Positions 1-12,562 of a stretch of DNA of 64,000 nt are shown piece by piece. The stretch is from UBA1952 sp965200035 (GTDB lineage: Bacteria; Bacteroidota; Bacteroidia; Chitinophagales; Chitinophagaceae): assembly GCA_965200035.1 (NCBI GenBank), contig OZ241334.1, positions 4,394,448 through 4,458,447 on the forward strand, read 5' to 3'. The position numbers were made by a program, and so were the translations under genes. Numbering within the stretch: position 1 is the first letter of the stretch; the number at the start of each line of letters is the position of its first letter. A model generated the notes under the pieces. The model was not told where the DNA came from and ran no database searches. It saw only the letters and a list, made by a program, of their open reading frames with translations.

Positions 1-1
1 G

Positions 2-751
2 ATTACAAGTTGGCTGGCATACCTAAAGGATGATCAAAAGCTAAGCTCCACTACCCTCAACCGGAAAATATCTGCGTTGAATTCTTTCTTTAAATACTTA
101 TTGCGGCAAGAAATTATCAGTAAAAATCCGGCGAGCCGGATACACGCTTTGAAAACGCCCGAGCGCCTGCCCATTTATCTGAAAGAAGAAGAGACCAAGG
201 ATCTATTGGAAGAACAAAGCTTTGGCGAAGGTTTCCGAGGCTTTACAGACCGGCTGATCTGTGAGCTGCTCTACAATACTGGTATGCGCCGGCAGGAGCT
301 GATTGATCTGAAGGAAATTGATGTTGAATGGAGCCTGAGACAACTGCGCGTATTGGGCAAGGGCAATAAGGAGCGGCTCATTCCCGTCAGCGAAGCGTTG
401 CTGGATACGTTGCGCGATTACTTAGCAGCTAAAAAGGATGTAGACAATGCCGACAATGCTCATCTGCTGGTTCTGGAAAACGGAAAGCCTGTTTATGCGA
501 AGTATGTGTATCTCGTTGTACAAAATTATCTGTCCAAAGTATCGTCGCTGAAAAAGCGGAGCCCACATGTGATGCGACATACTTTTGCTACGCATCTCTT
601 AAATAATGGCGCTAACATACAGGCGATCAAAGATCTGCTGGGGCACAGCAGCTTGGCGGCAACGCAGGTTTACACGCACAATAGCATTACCCGCCTGAAA
701 GCAATTCACAAGCTGGCCCATCCGCGCGAGCAGCATAAGAAGGATCATTAA
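2..751 (+). CDS. XerC/XerD-type tyrosine recombinase, 5' end outside the window
   Basis: Tyrosine recombinase of the XerC/XerD family, expected to resolve chromosome dimers at dif together with a partner recombinase. The frame is open from base 2, so the gene starts upstream and the first visible residues belong to the N-terminal SAM-like DNA-binding domain. The catalytic domain is intact: the first Arg lies in NTGMRRQEL, the beta-hairpin Lys in GKGNKER, then HVMRHTFATH (His-x-x-Arg), LLGHSS and the nucleophilic Tyr in TQVYTH. The TTG at 77 is not the true start because homology-like sequence continues upstream of it. Next gene downstream is hpf; recombinase followed by hpf is a familiar order in Bacteroidota. 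XerC versus XerD cannot be settled from the fragment. Confidence 0.9.
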   Translation: MTSWLAYLKDDQKLSSTTLNRKISALNSFFKYLLRQEIISKNPASRIHALKTPERLPIYLKEEETKDLLEEQSFGEGFRGFTDRLICELLYNTGMRRQELIDLKEIDVEWSLRQLRVLGKGNKERLIPVSEALLDTLRDYLAAKKDVDNADNAHLLVLENGKPVYAKYVYLVVQNYLSKVSSLKKRSPHVMRHTFATHLLNNGANIQAIKDLLGHSSLAATQVYTHNSITRLKAIHKLAHPREQHKKDH

Positions 752-889
752 AGGGTGATTTATGGTTTTTTTTAAGAAAAAACCGTTTGGATTTCCCGCA
801 AAGGGTAGTAACTTTTCAGTAGTAAAAACCAAAACAAACTGTTTATGTAGCACGCCTACTTTTTATTTTTTCACCCAAAATGTTTCTTT

Positions 890-1213
890 ATGAACGTACA
901 GATTCAATCCGTGCACTTTGATGCAGATACCCAGCTACTAGACCGCGTGAATCAGAAAATGGAAAAGCTGAAAACGTTTCATGACCGGATAGTGGATGCC
1001 GAAGTCTATCTGGTACTGGATAATGTAGCCCATCAGATAAAAGATAAGATTGCCGAAATAAAAGTGAATGTACCCAAGCACTCTTTCTTCGTGAAGCATC
1101 AAAGTAAAACTTTTGAAGAATCTTTCGATCTCGCTTTTGACAGCCTCGTCAACCAGATCAAGCGTTATAAAGGCCGCCGCGAAACTGCACAGCTGCAGCA
1201 GGAGCAGGCATAA
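890..1213 (+). CDS. hpf: Ribosome hibernation promoting factor, short HPF/RaiA family
   Basis: A 107-residue protein of the HPF/YfiA (sigma-54 modulation) family, which binds the decoding centre of the 30S subunit and drives ribosome inactivation or dimerisation in starvation. It begins MNVQIQSVHF and has the family's beta-alpha-beta-beta-beta-alpha pattern, with conserved basic residues in the last helix (VNQIKRYKGRR). It lacks the C-terminal dimerisation domain of long HPF, so it is the short form. It lies 138 bp after the recombinase and is followed by a clear intrinsic terminator at 1233-1269. No Shine-Dalgarno is visible, as is normal in this phylum. Confidence 0.92.
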   Translation: MNVQIQSVHFDADTQLLDRVNQKMEKLKTFHDRIVDAEVYLVLDNVAHQIKDKIAEIKVNVPKHSFFVKHQSKTFEESFDLAFDSLVNQIKRYKGRRETAQLQQEQA

Positions 1214-1232
1214 TACCAACCAATCTGTTTCT

Positions 1233-1269
1233 AATCCGGTCTTATTTTTTATTAAGACCGGATTTTTTT
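1233..1269 (+). terminator. Intrinsic terminator after hpf
   Basis: AATCCGGTCTTA pairs with TAAGACCGGATT around a short T-rich loop, and the stem is followed directly by a run of T. It ends the recombinase-hpf unit. Confidence 0.9.
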
Positions 1270-1316
1270 TAGCCCGTCTTTTACATCCCGAAACAAAAGA
1301 GTATTTTGCAAGGAAG

Positions 1317-2447
1317 ATGCCTTTTAGACACAACATGCTTCAACGCCTTACCAAATATCTTGCAGCGGGCCTTGCGCTTGCTTCCGTAGCCTCCTGCGGT
1401 AAAAAATACAGTGACGATTCTCCGCTGCCGCTGGAAACTTCGCCATCTGTTTTTATCAGCAGCCAGAACGGTTTTGTTTATGCGCTTAACCCGCAGACCG
1501 GCATTAAAAAGTGGGAGTTCTATGCAGGCGCGAATGTGCATGCTACCCCATTTTTGCTTTCCAATAAACTGTACGTCGCTACGCAGAATGGCATCTTATA
1601 TAAAGTAGATGCGGACCGCGGGGTAAGCGAAAGCCAGATCAATTTTCCCGGTCAGCTTACATCCTCTCCGATCGGGGAAGGCAATATGATCTATGAGGGC
1701 TGTGCCGATGATACGATGCGCGCTTATGATGTGACGAATAATACCCTCAAATGGAAATTCGGCACACGGGGCGATATCATGTCTTCTCCCACCATTTCTG
1801 ATGGCAAGCTCATTTTTGGCAGCAACGATGGTAATGTATACGCATTGGATAAAAGCAGTGGCAGCCTGATCTGGAAATTTACCGGCAGTTCTCCATTTAC
1901 CTCTTCGCCGTCTGCGTTCAGTAAGTTTGTCTATATCGGCGATAATAATGGCGTGATGTATTCGCTGAATAAGGAGAATGGTACGCAACGCTGGGCATTC
2001 CCTACCGGCAATCAGATACAAAGCTCACCACTTGCTTATGGCGAAAATGTGCTGTTCGGTAGTTACGACAATAAGTTTTACTGCATCGATACAGCGTCCG
2101 GCCTGCCAAAATGGACTGTTCAGACGAGCGATCGGATCGTTTCATCACCAGTGGCTGTGAATCAGGTAGTGTACGTAGGCGGCTATGATTATAATTTTTA
2201 CGCGATCAACATTATTGAAGGCAGCATTAAATGGAAGTTTTCTACAACTGCGCTGATCAAGTCATCGCCTGTTGTTTATCAGAACAAAGTTTATTTTGCC
2301 GGCTATGACAAGTTCCTGTATGCTGCAGATACCGCTACGGGCTCTACTATATGGAAGTACAATGTAAACGGCCTTATTGAGACATCGCCTGTGGTAGATA
2401 CCAAAGGCACCAGCGCTATTTATCCGGGTATCAGCGGTGCTAACTAA
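1317..2447 (+). CDS. PQQ-like beta-propeller lipoprotein
   Basis: Exported lipoprotein: an N-terminal hydrophobic segment ends in a lipobox (ASVASC-GKK), so the mature protein should be lipid-anchored. The rest is a chain of about seven blades with the repeating pattern 'SSP...VYxGxxD...YALD...G..KWKF', typical of PQQ-like (YncE/PQQ_2) WD-type propellers, the fold shared with BamB. The ATG at 1317 has an AGGA-like stretch just before it, while the ATG at 1335 gives a more usual lipoprotein signal (MLQRLTKYL); either is possible. Upstream in-frame codons overlap hpf and are unlikely to be used. Function could be outer-membrane assembly scaffolding or plain ligand binding; no enzyme residues are evident. 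Confidence 0.85.
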   Translation: MPFRHNMLQRLTKYLAAGLALASVASCGKKYSDDSPLPLETSPSVFISSQNGFVYALNPQTGIKKWEFYAGANVHATPFLLSNKLYVATQNGILYKVDADRGVSESQINFPGQLTSSPIGEGNMIYEGCADDTMRAYDVTNNTLKWKFGTRGDIMSSPTISDGKLIFGSNDGNVYALDKSSGSLIWKFTGSSPFTSSPSAFSKFVYIGDNNGVMYSLNKENGTQRWAFPTGNQIQSSPLAYGENVLFGSYDNKFYCIDTASGLPKWTVQTSDRIVSSPVAVNQVVYVGGYDYNFYAINIIEGSIKWKFSTTALIKSSPVVYQNKVYFAGYDKFLYAADTATGSTIWKYNVNGLIETSPVVDTKGTSAIYPGISGAN

Positions 2448-2504
2448 CGGATCGTAATTTTTAGGAATGATTTTTGAAGTGAATTATTGAATTTTGTGAG
2501 TCAG

Positions 2505-2738
2505 ATGCACCAGCGAATTATCAGGATCAAATCCTTTATTGAATGGCAGGCCTTTGGGGTTTGTGAAGCTATCGGTGAAAAGATTGGTGTAGCGACTTCC
2601 AGAATCAGACTGTGGTTCATCTACATTTCGTTCCTCACAATGGGGTCGCCGATAATCATTTACATGATCCTTGCATTCTGGCTGAATATGAAAAACTATA
2701 TTTTTCAGGGAAAGCGTAACCCGGTTCGCTGGCTTTAA
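2505..2738 (+). CDS. Small PspC-domain-like membrane protein
   Basis: A protein of about 77 residues resembling the short Bacteroidota PspC-like proteins (phage-shock-protein C fold). It has an amphipathic N-terminus (IKSFIEWQAFGVC), the conserved 'GEKIGVATSRIRLWFIY' stretch and one strong membrane segment (SFLTMGSPIIIYMILAFW). The ATG at 2505 was chosen; a TTG at 2487 would add six residues without support. PspC proteins usually sense or respond to inner-membrane stress, but short solitary forms like this have no established role. An intrinsic terminator follows at 2757-2793. Confidence 0.75.
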   Translation: MHQRIIRIKSFIEWQAFGVCEAIGEKIGVATSRIRLWFIYISFLTMGSPIIIYMILAFWLNMKNYIFQGKRNPVRWL

Positions 2739-2756
2739 ATTTTTACCAGAAACACA

Positions 2757-2793
2757 AAATCCCGCAACGATATTAACGTTGTGGGATTTTTAT
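2757..2793 (+). terminator. Intrinsic terminator after the PspC-like gene
   Basis: AATCCCGCAACG pairs with CGTTGTGGGATT (with one G.T) around ATATTAA, followed by a T-rich tail. Confidence 0.85.
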
Positions 2794-2831
2794 TGAGATT
2801 TAATTTAGAAGAGTATATATAAATGCCCCTT

Positions 2832-3158
2832 ATGAGCAAACGAAACTTAATCTTATCTGCCATCTTAGCATCTGCAGGGCTTATTGCTTACGTGCTGGTA
2901 GATCTCATGGTGCCGTCTGAATACTATAAAATGGGGATGGCTGCTTTCTACCAAAAGTCAAAATACAAGGAAGCACGAAGACTTTTCCGGAAAGTACCCG
3001 AAGGCTCGGAAGATTATACCGGTGTACAGATTCAGCTAAAGAAAATGGAGCCGATTTTATATTCCGATTCAGTGAAAAGTTTTGGGAATATATGCGCAAT
3101 GAACAAAATAAAGGCGAAAGCGATATCGGCAATCAAATCCGTTAAACAAAGTGTTTGA
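2832..3158 (+). CDS. Small membrane-anchored TPR-like protein, possibly frameshifted at its C-terminus
   Basis: Unrecognised protein of about 108 residues: one N-terminal membrane anchor (LILSAILASAGLIAYVLVDLMV) followed by a single TPR-like helical pair (YYKMGMAAFYQKSKYKEARRLFRKVP). The ATG at 2832 is used; an ATG nine bases upstream is also possible. The last 30 codons read as a poor basic sequence (NKIKAKAISAIKSVKQSV). Another frame over the same bases reads SEKFWEYMRNEQNKGESDIG..., ending at TAA 3143-3145, which looks much more like protein. A frameshift near 3060-3070 is therefore likely, natural or from sequencing. A shared terminator separates this gene from rpsA on the other strand. 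Confidence 0.6.
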   Translation: MSKRNLILSAILASAGLIAYVLVDLMVPSEYYKMGMAAFYQKSKYKEARRLFRKVPEGSEDYTGVQIQLKKMEPILYSDSVKSFGNICAMNKIKAKAISAIKSVKQSV

Positions 3159-3164
3159 TTAAGC

Positions 3165-3202
3165 ATAAAAAAAGGTGATCATTGCTGATCACCTTTCAAT
3201 CT
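3165..3202. terminator. Bidirectional terminator between convergent genes
   Basis: AAAGGTGATC pairs with GATCACCTTT around ATTGCT, with an A-run on the left and T-rich sequence on the right, so it can serve both the small membrane protein gene (+) and rpsA (-). Confidence 0.85.
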
Positions 3203-3222
3203 TATAAAAACTCGAAACGTAA

Positions 3223-5043
3223 TTACTTACCGTTCTCGTCTTCAGCTTGCTTCAGCTTATCCTTCAGTGCTGCAAGAGCGCCAAGATCACCGAGTGTTGG
3301 CTTTTCAACCTTGCTCTGGATGTTCTTAACTGCCTTCTTGGTAGTGTCAGCATCTGCCTTGGCAGCCTTCTTTACTGTTTCCTTTTCTTCAGCCATGTTC
3401 TGCTCCCAAACCTTGGTATGAGAAACCATGATGCGCTTGTCGTTACGATCAAATTCAATGATCATGAACGGCAGGTTCTCTTCAACAGCTACATTGCTGC
3501 CATCTTCCTTACGGAGGTGACGTGCAGGTGCAAATGCTTCCAGACCATACTGCAGTTGTACCGTAGCGCCCTTGTCATCCTTGCGGGTAACAACGCCTTC
3601 GTGCGTAGAACCGATCGGGAATACAGTTTCAAACGTATTCCATGGATCATCTTCCACTTGCTTGTGGCCGAGGGAAAGCTTGCGGTTATCCTTGTCGATG
3701 CCGAGGATCACTGTTTCGATCTCGTCACCAACCTTCGTGAACTCACTTGGGTGGTTGAAGCGCTTGATCCAGCTCAGATCAGAGATGTGGATCATACCGC
3801 CGATGCCAGTAGTAAGCTCAACGAATACGCCATAAGGAGTGATGTTCTTAACGATGCCCTTGTGACGGCTGTCAATTGGGAAGCGCTCTTCAATATTCTC
3901 CCATGGATCTTCAGTCAGCTGCTTGATAGAAAGACTCATCTTGCGCTCATCCTTGTCGAGCGTTACGATGCGTGCTTCATACTCTTCGCCCTGCTTGAAG
4001 AATTCCTTCGCATTGATCGGTTGAGAAGACCAGGTAATTTCTGAAACGTGCACAAGGCCTTCTACACCCGGCATAATTTCGAGGAATGCACCGTAATCTT
4101 CAATGTTTACAACCTTACCCTTTACAGAACCGCCTTCGTGAATGTCCTCAGGCAGCGTATCCCATGGATGAGGAGTCAGTTGCTTCAGACCGAGGGAAAT
4201 GCGCTTTTTCTCGTCGTCGAAATCAAGCACAACCACATTCAGTTTCTGACCATTGCTCAACACTTCGCTTGGATGTGTTACGCGGCCCCAGCTGATATCT
4301 GTAATATAAAGGAGACCATCTACACCGCCCAGATCGATAAACGCACCGAAATCGGTTACATTCTTCACAGTACCTTCCAGTACCTGACCCTTTTCGAGCT
4401 GACCAATGATCACACTGCGTTGCGCTTCCATGTCGCTTTCGATAAGCGCCTTGTGAGAAACAACTGCGTTGCGGATAGTTTCGTTGATCTTAACAACCTT
4501 GAAATCCATCGTCTTACCAACATACTGATCGTAGTCGGTCACAGGCTTCACGTCAATCTGAGAACCTGGCAGGAACGTTTCCAAACCACGTACATCCACG
4601 ATAAGGCCACCCTTGGTCTTGGATGTGATGGTACCGGTAACGATTTCGCCGGTCTTGTAGAAGTCCACAATCTGCTGCCAGCTGCGTGCTGCGCGGGCCA
4701 TCTTGCGGCTCAGGTGCAGGTGACCATTGCGGTCTTCCTTTTCTACAACCATTACTTCGATCTCATCTCCGATCTGCACATCCGGCATATCGCGGAATTC
4801 GTTGAGGGAGATCAGACCATCGCTCTTGGCACCAATGTTGATAATCGCATCAGTCTTTGTAAGACCAACTACGGTACCGGTCATCAGTTCGGAGTCACCG
4901 ATCTGCTTAAAAGTCTCATCGTACTGAGACTCTTGTTGCTTGCGTTCTTCTTTGTTGTAAGAAGCCACATTGCGCTTGTCTACGCTCCAATCGAAGTCGT
5001 CATGCGCGGATTGTGTTTGTTGGATAGTTTGTTGTTCTTCCAA
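3223..5043 (-). CDS. rpsA: 30S ribosomal protein S1
   Basis: Ribosomal protein bS1, which binds mRNA leaders and delivers them to the 30S platform. The 606 residues hold six S1/OB-fold repeats at roughly 53-112, 131-199, 219-287, 305-375, 391-461 and 478-542; repeats 3-5 have the classical 'TDFGAFIDLGGVDGLLYITDISW' type core, and repeat 6 is diverged. An acidic-basic, lysine/alanine-rich tail follows. The start is TTG at 5043: no in-frame ATG lies before residue 54, and a perfect AGGAGG sits 9 bases upstream (5053-5058). A promoter-like TATCTTCG lies upstream (minus strand, 5080-5087), one base off the TAnnTTTG consensus. A strong SD with a weak start codon is unusual in this phylum and may reflect translational control. 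Confidence 0.97.
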   Translation of the reverse strand: MEEQQTIQQTQSAHDDFDWSVDKRNVASYNKEERKQQESQYDETFKQIGDSELMTGTVVGLTKTDAIINIGAKSDGLISLNEFRDMPDVQIGDEIEVMVVEKEDRNGHLHLSRKMARAARSWQQIVDFYKTGEIVTGTITSKTKGGLIVDVRGLETFLPGSQIDVKPVTDYDQYVGKTMDFKVVKINETIRNAVVSHKALIESDMEAQRSVIIGQLEKGQVLEGTVKNVTDFGAFIDLGGVDGLLYITDISWGRVTHPSEVLSNGQKLNVVVLDFDDEKKRISLGLKQLTPHPWDTLPEDIHEGGSVKGKVVNIEDYGAFLEIMPGVEGLVHVSEITWSSQPINAKEFFKQGEEYEARIVTLDKDERKMSLSIKQLTEDPWENIEERFPIDSRHKGIVKNITPYGVFVELTTGIGGMIHISDLSWIKRFNHPSEFTKVGDEIETVILGIDKDNRKLSLGHKQVEDDPWNTFETVFPIGSTHEGVVTRKDDKGATVQLQYGLEAFAPARHLRKEDGSNVAVEENLPFMIIEFDRNDKRIMVSHTKVWEQNMAEEKETVKKAAKADADTTKKAVKNIQSKVEKPTLGDLGALAALKDKLKQAEDENGK

Positions 5044-5052
5044 GTGTCTGGT

Positions 5053-5058
5053 CCTCCT
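5053..5058 (-). promoter_or_regulatory. Strong Shine-Dalgarno of rpsA
   Basis: The minus strand reads AAAAGGAGGACC, placing AGGAGG 9 bases before the TTG start of rpsA. It is complementary to the intact CCTCC at the 3' end of the 16S gene in this window. It fixes the rpsA start and is an exception among the genes here, most of which lack any SD. Confidence 0.8.
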
Positions 5059-5241
5059 TTTATATGGAATTTTGGGCGGCGAAGATACGGAATAATAAGA
5101 TGAACTAAAAAATATTTTCTTTTATGATTGTCGGGAATGTGAGCAGATGTTCTGTTTCATAAAATTTTGCCAATGTAAATTTTATAAGATTATCTGGCAC
5201 GGTCTTTGCTTTTAAGAGACAAATTCTAATTTAGGTTAAAA

Positions 5242-5874
5242 ATGAAAAAGCAAGTTCTTACATTGGCGGTTGGCTTAATGGCCGTCGGCGCAAATGCACA
5301 AGAAGCATCATGGTATGTAGGTGGTAATGTTGGCTTCAACAGCACTACAAATTCAATGAAAATGGGCAATGGCGAAACAGTAGATGGCGCAAGGCAAACC
5401 AGCTGGTCATTGTCGCCAGAAATAGGTACGTTTCTGACTAACCACATTCAGCTTGGCGCGGGTATTACGCTCAATGGCATGAAGACCGATGCACGCACTA
5501 CTCCAATAAATATTGTCAAAACCAATCAAACTGGTGCAACGATTTACAGTCGCTACTTCTTTGGCAAAGGCAATTTTCGCCCATTTGTGGGCGTGAATAT
5601 ATATGTGCTTCCCGGAAGCCAAACCAATACGGTGGGTACAGCTGATACAAAGTATAAGATCATCAGTTTTGGTGCTAATCTGAATGCGGGATTCGCCTAC
5701 GGCCTAAGCGATCGTGTAACAGTCGTAGGCTCTTTAGGCACTCTTGGTTTTGATAAGAGTGTCAAAACGATGGACGGCTCTGATGCCAAAGTATGTGAAA
5801 CTAATTTTGGCCTTGATGCCAGTTCTTTAGGCAACAGGTTTAACATCGGCGTGTACTATACATTTCATAAGTAA
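5242..5874 (+). CDS. Outer-membrane beta-barrel protein
   Basis: A 210-residue exported protein: signal peptide MKKQVLTLAVGLMAVGANAQ, then alternating amphipathic strands rich in Gly, Asn, Tyr and Phe (SWYVGGNVGFNS, IQLGAGITLNG, TIYSRYFFG, NAGFAYGLSD) and a terminal strand NIGVYYTFHK ending in an aromatic-x-Lys pattern. This is the form of small 8-stranded porin-like barrels (outer membrane protein beta-barrel domain family) common in Bacteroidota. It stands alone between rpsA (divergent) and a terminator at 5905-5935. Ligand or function cannot be inferred. Confidence 0.85.
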   Translation: MKKQVLTLAVGLMAVGANAQEASWYVGGNVGFNSTTNSMKMGNGETVDGARQTSWSLSPEIGTFLTNHIQLGAGITLNGMKTDARTTPINIVKTNQTGATIYSRYFFGKGNFRPFVGVNIYVLPGSQTNTVGTADTKYKIISFGANLNAGFAYGLSDRVTVVGSLGTLGFDKSVKTMDGSDAKVCETNFGLDASSLGNRFNIGVYYTFHK

Positions 5875-5904
5875 TACAATACAGTCCCTATTCCCCTAAA
5901 AAGT

Positions 5905-5935
5905 AAAGGTGAGACAATAGTCTCACCTTTTGTTA
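5905..5935 (+). terminator. Intrinsic terminator after the barrel gene
   Basis: AAAGGTGAGAC pairs perfectly with GTCTCACCTTT around AATA, followed by TTGTT. Symmetrical flanks would also allow some function on the other strand. Confidence 0.85.
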
Positions 5936-6032
5936 TATGGTAGATATGATTATCAGGTAATATAGGCTTGCCTGTCAGTAATTTATTTCAGAGCTTGGAT
6001 GTTGTATGTGGGTGAGTGTTGGTTAGGGTGAT

Positions 6033-6070
6033 AAAAAAGCCTTTCAGTTGTTGATGGCTGAAAGGCTTTT
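6033..6070 (-). terminator. Terminator of the rRNA operon
   Basis: AAAAGCCTTTCAG (6035-6047) pairs perfectly with CTGAAAGGCTTTT (6058-6070). On the minus strand the stem is followed by a T-run, immediately downstream of the 5S gene. Confidence 0.9.
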
Positions 6071-6079
6071 AAATGGATA

Positions 6080-6188
6080 TGGCGGCTACCTACTCTCCCG
6101 CATTGTTGTGCAGTACCATTGGCCATGGGGGGCTTAACTTCTCTGTTCGGAAAGGGAAGAGGTGGAGACACCCCCGGCAAGACCACCA
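6080..6188 (-). rRNA. rrf: 5S ribosomal RNA
   Basis: The minus strand contains the conserved 5S core (CCACCTCTTCCCTTTCCGAA and CAGAGAAGTTAAGCC), flanked by ends that pair to form helix I (GGTGGTC... with ...GGTAGCCGCC). Last gene of the rrn operon; ends are approximate to a few bases. Confidence 0.93.
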
Positions 6189-6371
6189 TAAGGTCTTGAT
6201 GGGATTTGTGATTCCGGTGAGGTGTTGAGCTTATCTCTGCGGGTTACACAGAGCACTCAGCAGGATTCACACGGATAAATCACCCGGTTGAATAAGATAA
6301 CATATTGGGTAAGCGGACAAGTGATTCAGAATAAGAGCAATGATACCATTTCGTGGTAATAAAAGAAGTTA
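6189..6371 (-). other. 5S-23S spacer
   Basis: No gene is visible. The spacer should contain processing sites for the 3' end of 23S and the 5' end of 5S. Confidence 0.6.
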
Positions 6372-9255
<2,884 letters not shown>

Positions 9256-9624
9256 TTTAAAGTCAGGAACAGGCAATCTCAAATCTTACAATCTGAAATC
9301 ACAAATCCCTTAAAGGATTATTACTCTACTCTTGGTATTTTGCTTTCTATAAATCACTTGCTTTCCTAATCACTAAATTACTTCAGTAACTAAAAATCGC
9401 TTCCCAATATGTCAAAGAACTTTCCTTTAATGCCGTAAGGTGATACCATGTAACTAATGCCACAATAATCCTCTTACCTGTTAAAGAACCGTGATGATGA
9501 ACGGACCCGAACCATTCTGCCAGGCCTTTAACCTGCTACATCTTCCTGTTTACTTCGTATCCGCTATTCCGTAAGCAGCACTGACTGACGGCTGCTGACT
9601 ATAAAAACTACCAGCTTGATAAAG
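9256..9624 (-). other. tRNA-Ala to 23S spacer with repeat-like block
   Basis: 369 bases without a gene. At 9273-9307 there is a run of related short words (CAATCTCAAATCTTACAATC, TGAAATCACAAATCC) resembling simple 'AAATCT' repeats that recur between Bacteroidota genes. The rest should include the 23S 5' processing arm. Confidence 0.5.
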
Positions 9625-9697
9625 TGGAGGATAACGGATTCAAACCGTTGACCCCCTGCGTGCAAGGCAGGTGCTCTATCAGCTGAGCTAATCCCCC
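9625..9697 (-). tRNA. tRNA-Ala(UGC)
   Basis: Minus strand gives a full cloverleaf: acceptor GGGGGAT paired with ATCCTCC (one G.U), D-arm TAGCTCAGCTGATAGAGC, anticodon stem-loop CCTGC-CTTGCAC-GCAGG with anticodon TGC, and T-arm AACGG-TTTGAAT-CCGTT. Discriminator A; CCA is not encoded. It is the usual second tRNA of the 16S-23S spacer. Confidence 0.97.
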
Positions 9698-9771
9698 AAT
9701 TGATGAACCCATCAGATACTTTCAACTATTAAATAAAGAACTTAATTTACGCAACTGATCACTCAAAGTGG

Positions 9772-9846
9772 TAGACCCGTCCAGATTTGAACTGGAGACC
9801 CCTACATTATCAGTGTAGTGCTCTAACCAGGCTGAGCTACGGATCT
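9772..9846 (-). tRNA. tRNA-Ile(GAU)
   Basis: Minus strand cloverleaf: acceptor AGATCCG with CGGGTCT, D-arm TAGCTCAGCCTGGTTAGAGC, anticodon stem-loop CTACA-CTGATAA-TGTAG with anticodon GAT, and T-arm CCAG-TTCAAAT-CTGG. Discriminator A is followed by genomic CCA (9769-9771). First tRNA of the 16S-23S spacer. Confidence 0.97.
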
Positions 9847-10018
9847 GGATGGTACTCTTTCAAAATAATTTTGAAAGGTGGCTGAAAGCAGATACTTATA
9901 CAGAAAGAGTGACCAGGATTGTATCAGGATTGCTCCCGGTCCAATCACTCATGTCACACAAAGAAAATGAAGAGACTTCCTGACCTCAAAGGGCCCAGAA
10001 GTATTAGCTTCTACTCTA

Positions 10019-11543
<1,525 letters not shown>

Positions 11544-11989
11544 AAAAAATGTAAGAAGTTTAAAACTGACTATTTTATTTTTCTCTCGAAATTAAAAACA
11601 GTTCGTTCTAGCTTATTTGTTGTATTGTTTATTAGAATGCTACTTCGAAGTCTCAAGACATCTTTCTTCATCGCTGAATCCCTGATGCCTCTTCCTTTAA
11701 GTTCTCCGATGCCATATAATAACACCAGAGCCTTACCTTCTGTATAAGATAACTTCCATCCCAACATTACGTCAGCATTTCCGTTATTCTGCTTCCATAC
11801 CTTTCAAAGAACTTAACGGCTTTCCGGGGAACCTTAAATCCCCCCGCCTTACTTATCTTTCAAGTACGCTTCCATATAAATGAAGCCCCTTATAAATACG
11901 CTTGTTTCTATACTCACTTTTTACTTCTTCCCGGGCACCGCTTTCTTATCTTTCTGTTACCAGATTCACCCTTCTTTCAAACCGGGGTG

Positions 11990-12020
11990 CAAAGATAATC
12001 AGCATCCACTTTCCACCAAA
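11990..12020 (-). promoter_or_regulatory. rrn promoter P1 (nearest 16S)
   Basis: Minus strand TTTG (12020-12017), 19 bases, TATCTTTG (11997-11990). This matches the Bacteroidota primary-sigma consensus TTTG-N19-TAnnTTTG exactly. The first transcribed bases lie in CACCCCGG. Confidence 0.85.
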
Positions 12021-12150
12021 CTTTTATCAGAATTTCTTTTTCACCATCCGTAGCCAAAACAACCACCCAATCAGCACACCAACACCCTGATAACAAAGAA
12101 CTTACATCCCCGAAAAGACCGCCTCTCAGCCATCCCCCCAAACCGGGGTG

Positions 12151-12183
12151 CAAAGATAAACATTCTGTTCCAACAATTCCAAA
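12151..12183 (-). promoter_or_regulatory. rrn promoter P2
   Basis: Minus strand TTTG (12183-12180), 21 bases, TATCTTTG (12158-12151), followed by the same CACCCCGGTTT start region as P1. The spacer is two bases longer than ideal. Confidence 0.7.
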
Positions 12184-12309
12184 TCCTGAACCAACTATTT
12201 TTCCAAAAACCAGAAAAAAAACAAATCAGAACCACAAAACCCTCCAAACAAAACCCTCACCATTCCATGAACTTCACCACTACCTCAACCCCTTCGGGAT
12301 AACGGGCCG

Positions 12310-12341
12310 CAAAGATAATAAACAACCCCTCTAATAACAAA
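12310..12341 (-). promoter_or_regulatory. rrn promoter P3 (farthest upstream)
   Basis: Minus strand TTTG (12341-12338), 20 bases, TATCTTTG (12317-12310), then CGGCCCG. Same core motif as P1 and P2 but a different downstream sequence. Confidence 0.7.
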
Positions 12342-12513
12342 TATTTTTCTTAGATTTTCTAAACAAAATATCTCCCCTTTACTATAAATAAGTCTCACGA
12401 CTTGCTGCGGTAGATGATGCTTTGAGATTGTTTCTCTACAATTCAGTGATTCATGCAGCAATGCTGATTTAAGATTATCATTCTTATAAGATACTATCTT
12501 CCGCTTAACCTAT

Positions 12514-12521
12514 TATTTTTG
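12514..12521 (+). promoter_or_regulatory. -7 element of the OmpH-like gene
   Basis: TATTTTTG matches TAnnTTTG exactly, 41 bases before the start codon. No TTG is found at the matching -33 distance. Confidence 0.5.
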
Positions 12522-12562
12522 CGCCATCCATTAATCAGACACAATCTTTTGTATTTCCCTTT

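Larger units (their letters stand above)
11544..12562 (-). promoter_or_regulatory. rRNA leader and promoter region
   Basis: About 1 kb without coding sequence between the 16S gene and the divergent OmpH-like gene. It holds three tandem minus-strand promoters (separate entries) and a long AT-rich leader of about 440 bases between the nearest promoter and 16S. The first two promoters lie in a shared direct repeat (AAACCGGGGTGCAAAGATAA in the plus-strand sense, near 11979 and 12139). Confidence 0.75.

Noticed and set aside
764..784. GGTTTTTT/AAAAAACC hairpin after the recombinase gene
   Set aside because: Weak A/T stem with no T-tail; not a convincing terminator.
4048..5103. 351-codon open frame opposite rpsA
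   Set aside because: Shadow of the rpsA coding strand; repeated composition follows the S1 codons, and no family is seen.
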